DNA from: an uncultured Atopobiaceae bacterium
GTDB lineage: Bacteria; Actinomycetota; Coriobacteriia; Coriobacteriales; Atopobiaceae
Direction of reading: 5' to 3'
Assembly: GCA_947303905.1 (NCBI GenBank)
Contig: CAMYZR010000049.1
Span: 1 to 7,849 of the forward strand
DNA length: 7,849 nt
Shown here: positions 6,157-7,849 of the stretch, piece after piece
Layout: each line of letters opens with the position of its first letter
Position numbering within the stretch: the stretch's first letter is position 1
Made by a program: the position numbers and the translations under genes
The notes under the pieces: model-generated
Databases searched by the model: none
Seen by the model: the letters and a program-made list of their open reading frames with translations, nothing else
What the model was told of the DNA's origin: nothing

Positions 6157-6846
6157 TTACGCCTTGCGTGCGACGGCAACGGTAAGGGCCCTGTTGCCAA
6201 GCGTCATGCGCCCCAGTTCTATCGAGGCGACGCCGAGCTTGTCCATGGCGCGCTGTGCCTCCCCCTTGCGGGCGGTTCCTGACTCGTGCGTGGCATCCGC
6301 CAGCTCGAAGCAGCGTACGTCAAACAGCAGCTCCTCCTGATGGGTTTGGTACCATCGCCTAAGTGGCGCCGCAAGCGCCTTGAACGCTGCCTCCTTGGCA
6401 GCGAACGCGTAGGCATAGCCCAGTGCCAGGTTGCCCCCGCTGATGATGGGAACCAGCTCGTGTTCCCGTTGTGTGAACAGCAGCCTATTGAAGCGTGCGC
6501 CACGCTCGCCCGCAAAGTCGTGCGTGCTGGCAAGGTCGATGCCCAGCCCCACCACGAGAGAGTCGTCGGGAACGCGCACCCACGCACAGGCGCAGGTCTC
6601 CTCCTCGTCAGTCAGGCTCACGAGAAGCGTATCGTCCCAGTTGTCGGATGTGTTGAGGCGCACGGGAGCCTCTCGCTCGTCATGGTCGAGAAGCAGGGTG
6701 CGGCCGCCCTCCAGAGTGACGAGGCGCCTGTCTCCCTGTACCCAACGACCCGTATGCGCAAATGTGATGCCGCAAGACAGCGGTCCGTCGGACGCGAGGA
6801 GCGTCTCGAGCATGCTGGTCGCGCGATCGGCATCTGTCATGCCCAT
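6157..6846 (-). CDS. 4'-phosphopantetheinyl transferase superfamily protein
   Basis: This 229-residue enzyme is predicted to transfer the phosphopantetheine arm of CoA to a serine of a carrier protein. The catalytic half is C-terminal: VGLGIDL (99-105, Mg-binding D104), RFNRLLFTQRE (118-128), and FAAKEAAFKAL (148-158, with E152 and K156). These motifs look AcpS-like, yet the protein is nearly twice the length of AcpS (about 120 residues) and close to Sfp-type enzymes. The first ~95 residues may be the non-catalytic half of a pseudo-dimer. The ATG at 6846 has GGGGAG 9 nt upstream; the ATG at 6840 is an alternative. The longer open frame to 7392 crosses the divergent spacer and the ACP gene and is not coding. 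The gene diverges from an ACP gene, its plausible substrate, and ends 16 bases from the convergent transporter gene with no visible terminator. Confidence 0.9.
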   Translation of the reverse strand: MGMTDADRATSMLETLLASDGPLSCGITFAHTGRWVQGDRRLVTLEGGRTLLLDHDEREAPVRLNTSDNWDDTLLVSLTDEEETCACAWVRVPDDSLVVGLGIDLASTHDFAGERGARFNRLLFTQREHELVPIISGGNLALGYAYAFAAKEAAFKALAAPLRRWYQTHQEELLFDVRCFELADATHESGTARKGEAQRAMDKLGVASIELGRMTLGNRALTVAVARKA

Positions 6847-6981
6847 ACGTCTGATCTCCCCGTTTGTCGCGTAAGCCTGTTCGCTGCAGTGTAGCCCAAC
6901 TGTCGGGTTATTGGCGTGTCGACCTTCCCGCGAAGACCAAACGCAATTCCGTGACCTCGCAGATTTGCGCGGAATGGACGA

Positions 6982-6994
6982 TTGCACAATGCAA
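6982..6994. promoter_or_regulatory. Short palindrome, possible operator
   Basis: TTGCACAATGCAA has perfect 5-base arms (TTGCA/TGCAA) around CAA and lies in the AT-richer centre of the PPTase/ACP divergent region. A dimeric repressor could bind there. The match is short and no cognate regulator is visible in the window. Confidence 0.3.
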
Positions 6995-7076
6995 AGCATC
7001 ACTTTACTAGCAGCTTTGAATCGCCATCCATTGTTGGGCTGCCGTAAAGAACGGAAACTAGTATCACTATCAGACG

Positions 7077-7093
7077 GAGGGTGAGGCACCCTC
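7077..7093 (+). promoter_or_regulatory. 5'-UTR hairpin upstream of the ACP gene
   Basis: GAGGGTG (7077-7083) and CACCCTC (7087-7093) form a perfect 7-bp stem with an AGG loop. It ends 7 bases before the ACP Shine-Dalgarno AGGGAG (7101-7106). If transcription starts near 7070, this hairpin would sit at the very 5' end of the message, where such structures can protect mRNA from decay. It leaves the ribosome binding site free. Confidence 0.5.
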
Positions 7094-7113
7094 ATTGCGA
7101 AGGGAGACACAAG

Positions 7114-7362
7114 ATGGATGAGGATCGTCAGGAAGTCTTTGACGCACTGTGCGAGCGCGCTAGCCAGCTGTTTGGCAAGGACGTCTCCGAGTTCAGCCTT
7201 GACACCAAGTTCGAGGACCTGGGCATCAAGTCCGTGCAGGTGTCTCAGATCACCACGTATCTCGAGGACGAGCTGGACATCGAGGTCCCGTACATGAAGT
7301 TCCGCCGCTGCGCCACCTTCGGCGAGGCCGTCGACTTCGTGGCTGACCTTCTCGACGAGTAA
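7114..7362 (+). CDS. Acyl carrier protein
   Basis: This 82-residue acidic, helical protein of usual ACP length carries acyl or aminoacyl groups on a phosphopantetheine arm. The attachment site is S40 in FEDLGIKSVQVSQI (33-46). The DLGxxS core is intact, but IKSVQ replaces the LDSLD typical of fatty-acid AcpP, which leans towards a specialised rather than housekeeping carrier. Helix III, FGEAVDFVADLL (69-80), completes the fold. The frame extends back to 7081, but the ATG at 7114 has AGGGAG (7101-7106) 7 nt upstream and gives the standard ACP N-terminus. The neighbours are a divergent phosphopantetheinyl transferase and a downstream hydrolase; no fab genes are visible. Confidence 0.93.
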   Translation: MDEDRQEVFDALCERASQLFGKDVSEFSLDTKFEDLGIKSVQVSQITTYLEDELDIEVPYMKFRRCATFGEAVDFVADLLDE

Positions 7363-7376
7363 CAGAGTATCCACTT

Positions 7377-7401
7377 GGGCAGCGCACGACATGCGCTGCC
7401 C
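7377..7401 (+). terminator. Strong intercistronic hairpin after the ACP gene; weak terminator or attenuator
   Basis: GGGCAGCGCA (7377-7386) and TGCGCTGCCC (7392-7401) form a perfect 10-bp GC-rich stem with a CGACA loop, 15 bases after the ACP stop. The sequence that follows is TTACTG rather than a T-run, so efficient intrinsic termination is unlikely. It may instead stabilise the ACP message 3' end or reduce read-through into the hydrolase gene. Confidence 0.5.
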
Positions 7402-7449
7402 TTACTGTGCGCGCCTCGTGCCCGCACTGACGAAAGGATGTGACACGTG

Positions 7450-7849
7450 ATGCTCGAGCCTCGCATTCCCGAGGATTGGATTCCGGTAACCGACAAGAAG
7501 CTCTCCGACCTCGTGCAGATGACCGGCGAGCTTGCTAGCTTCAACGAGGACGAGATCCCCGTCTATTGGGATCCCGACACCGAGGGTTACATCTTCCTGC
7601 ACAAGGAGGAGTTCGGTGGCGTCGAGATGATGGCCGCCTACCGTGTGGCCCGCCAGCCCAACGACAACCAGGCTGACGTCGACCTCGCCAAGTCCGATGA
7701 CCCCATGGCCCGCATGGGCCAGGGCTTCTGCCCTCCGTTCAACCCCCATACCTACGAGGTTGAGCCGGGCATCGTCTGCATGCAGGACCAGGAGGTCGTC
7801 ATGCGTGACGGCACCAAGATCTATGCGGACATCTACCGTCCCGCCGGCG
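7450..7849 (+). CDS. CocE/NonD-type alpha/beta hydrolase (N-terminal part, runs off window)
   Basis: The 133 residues visible end with QEVVMRDGTKIYADIYRPAG (114-133). That is the characteristic entry strand of CocE/NonD and X-Pro dipeptidyl-peptidase (S15) hydrolases, which cleave esters, amides or peptides with a Ser-His-Asp triad. The triad itself lies beyond the window. The first ~113 residues are acidic and rich in aromatic residues, with no signal peptide, so the enzyme is probably cytoplasmic; I do not recognise this region. The ATG at 7450 is preceded by AAAGGA (7433-7438) at 11 nt. An adjacent in-frame GTG at 7447 has a better 8-nt spacing and may be the true start. It follows the ACP gene by 87 bases across a hairpin. 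Confidence 0.75.
   Translation, partial: MLEPRIPEDWIPVTDKKLSDLVQMTGELASFNEDEIPVYWDPDTEGYIFLHKEEFGGVEMMAAYRVARQPNDNQADVDLAKSDDPMARMGQGFCPPFNPHTYEVEPGIVCMQDQEVVMRDGTKIYADIYRPAG

Larger units (their letters stand above)
6847..7113. promoter_or_regulatory. Divergent regulatory region between the PPTase and ACP genes
   Basis: No gene is supported in these 267 bases, which are visibly more AT-rich in the middle than the flanking genes. On the plus side TAGTAT (7059-7064) is a possible ACP -10 with TTGGGC (7034-7039) at a long 19-base spacing. On the minus side TACACT, preceded by GGC, near 6890 is a possible PPTase -10. Neither is strong. A palindrome and a 5'-UTR hairpin in this stretch are listed separately. 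Confidence 0.4.

Noticed and set aside
6847..7392. Upstream extension of the PPTase frame to a 411-residue protein
   Set aside because: It would run antisense through the ACP gene and the AT-rich promoter region; the ATG at 6846 has a good Shine-Dalgarno.

Overview
The window is GC-rich, densely packed bacterial chromosomal DNA. Three things suggest an anaerobic or gut-type actinobacterium, most likely of class Coriobacteriia (Olsenella/Atopobium-like): the base composition, a T-box leader of the high-GC kind, and the gene repertoire. The taxonomic guess is inference only. I see no tRNA or rRNA genes, insertion sequences, CRISPR arrays or prophage genes.

Left part, minus strand (1-3209). A convincing tryptophan T-box riboswitch (about 618-900) precedes the 5' part of a TrpB2-type tryptophan synthase beta chain that runs off the left edge. 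The leader has a UGG specifier, a UGGC acceptor-binding bulge, and mutually exclusive antiterminator and terminator helices. Upstream lies a tight three-gene operon: rpiB (sugar-phosphate isomerase), a Cof-type HAD phosphatase and an EcsC-family protein. The gaps are 8 and 6 bases, and the EcsC ribosome binding site sits inside the end of the HAD gene.

Middle part, plus strand (3451-6140). A GNAT acetyltransferase, a flavodoxin-fold NAD(P)H:FMN oxidoreductase/azoreductase-like protein and a 531-residue transporter lie 23 and 36 bases apart, probably as one operon diverging from rpiB. The transporter is the most unusual gene. Its C-terminal 400 residues are a dicarboxylate/amino acid:cation symporter (SDF/SLC1) whose NMDGT signature is replaced. 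Its N-terminal ~125 residues look like a degenerate GHKL/RsbW-type ATPase fold. A perfect 10-bp inverted repeat and an internal ATG lie exactly at the domain junction.

Right part (6157-7849). A 229-residue 4'-phosphopantetheinyl transferase (minus) diverges from an 82-residue acyl carrier protein (plus). The ACP is followed, across a strong hairpin, by the start of a CocE/NonD-type alpha/beta hydrolase that runs off the right edge. The enzyme that activates a carrier protein, a free-standing carrier protein and a hydrolase side by side suggest the edge of an acyl or thiotemplate biosynthetic locus. The 267-base divergent spacer is comparatively AT-rich and holds a short perfect palindrome and a 5'-UTR hairpin.
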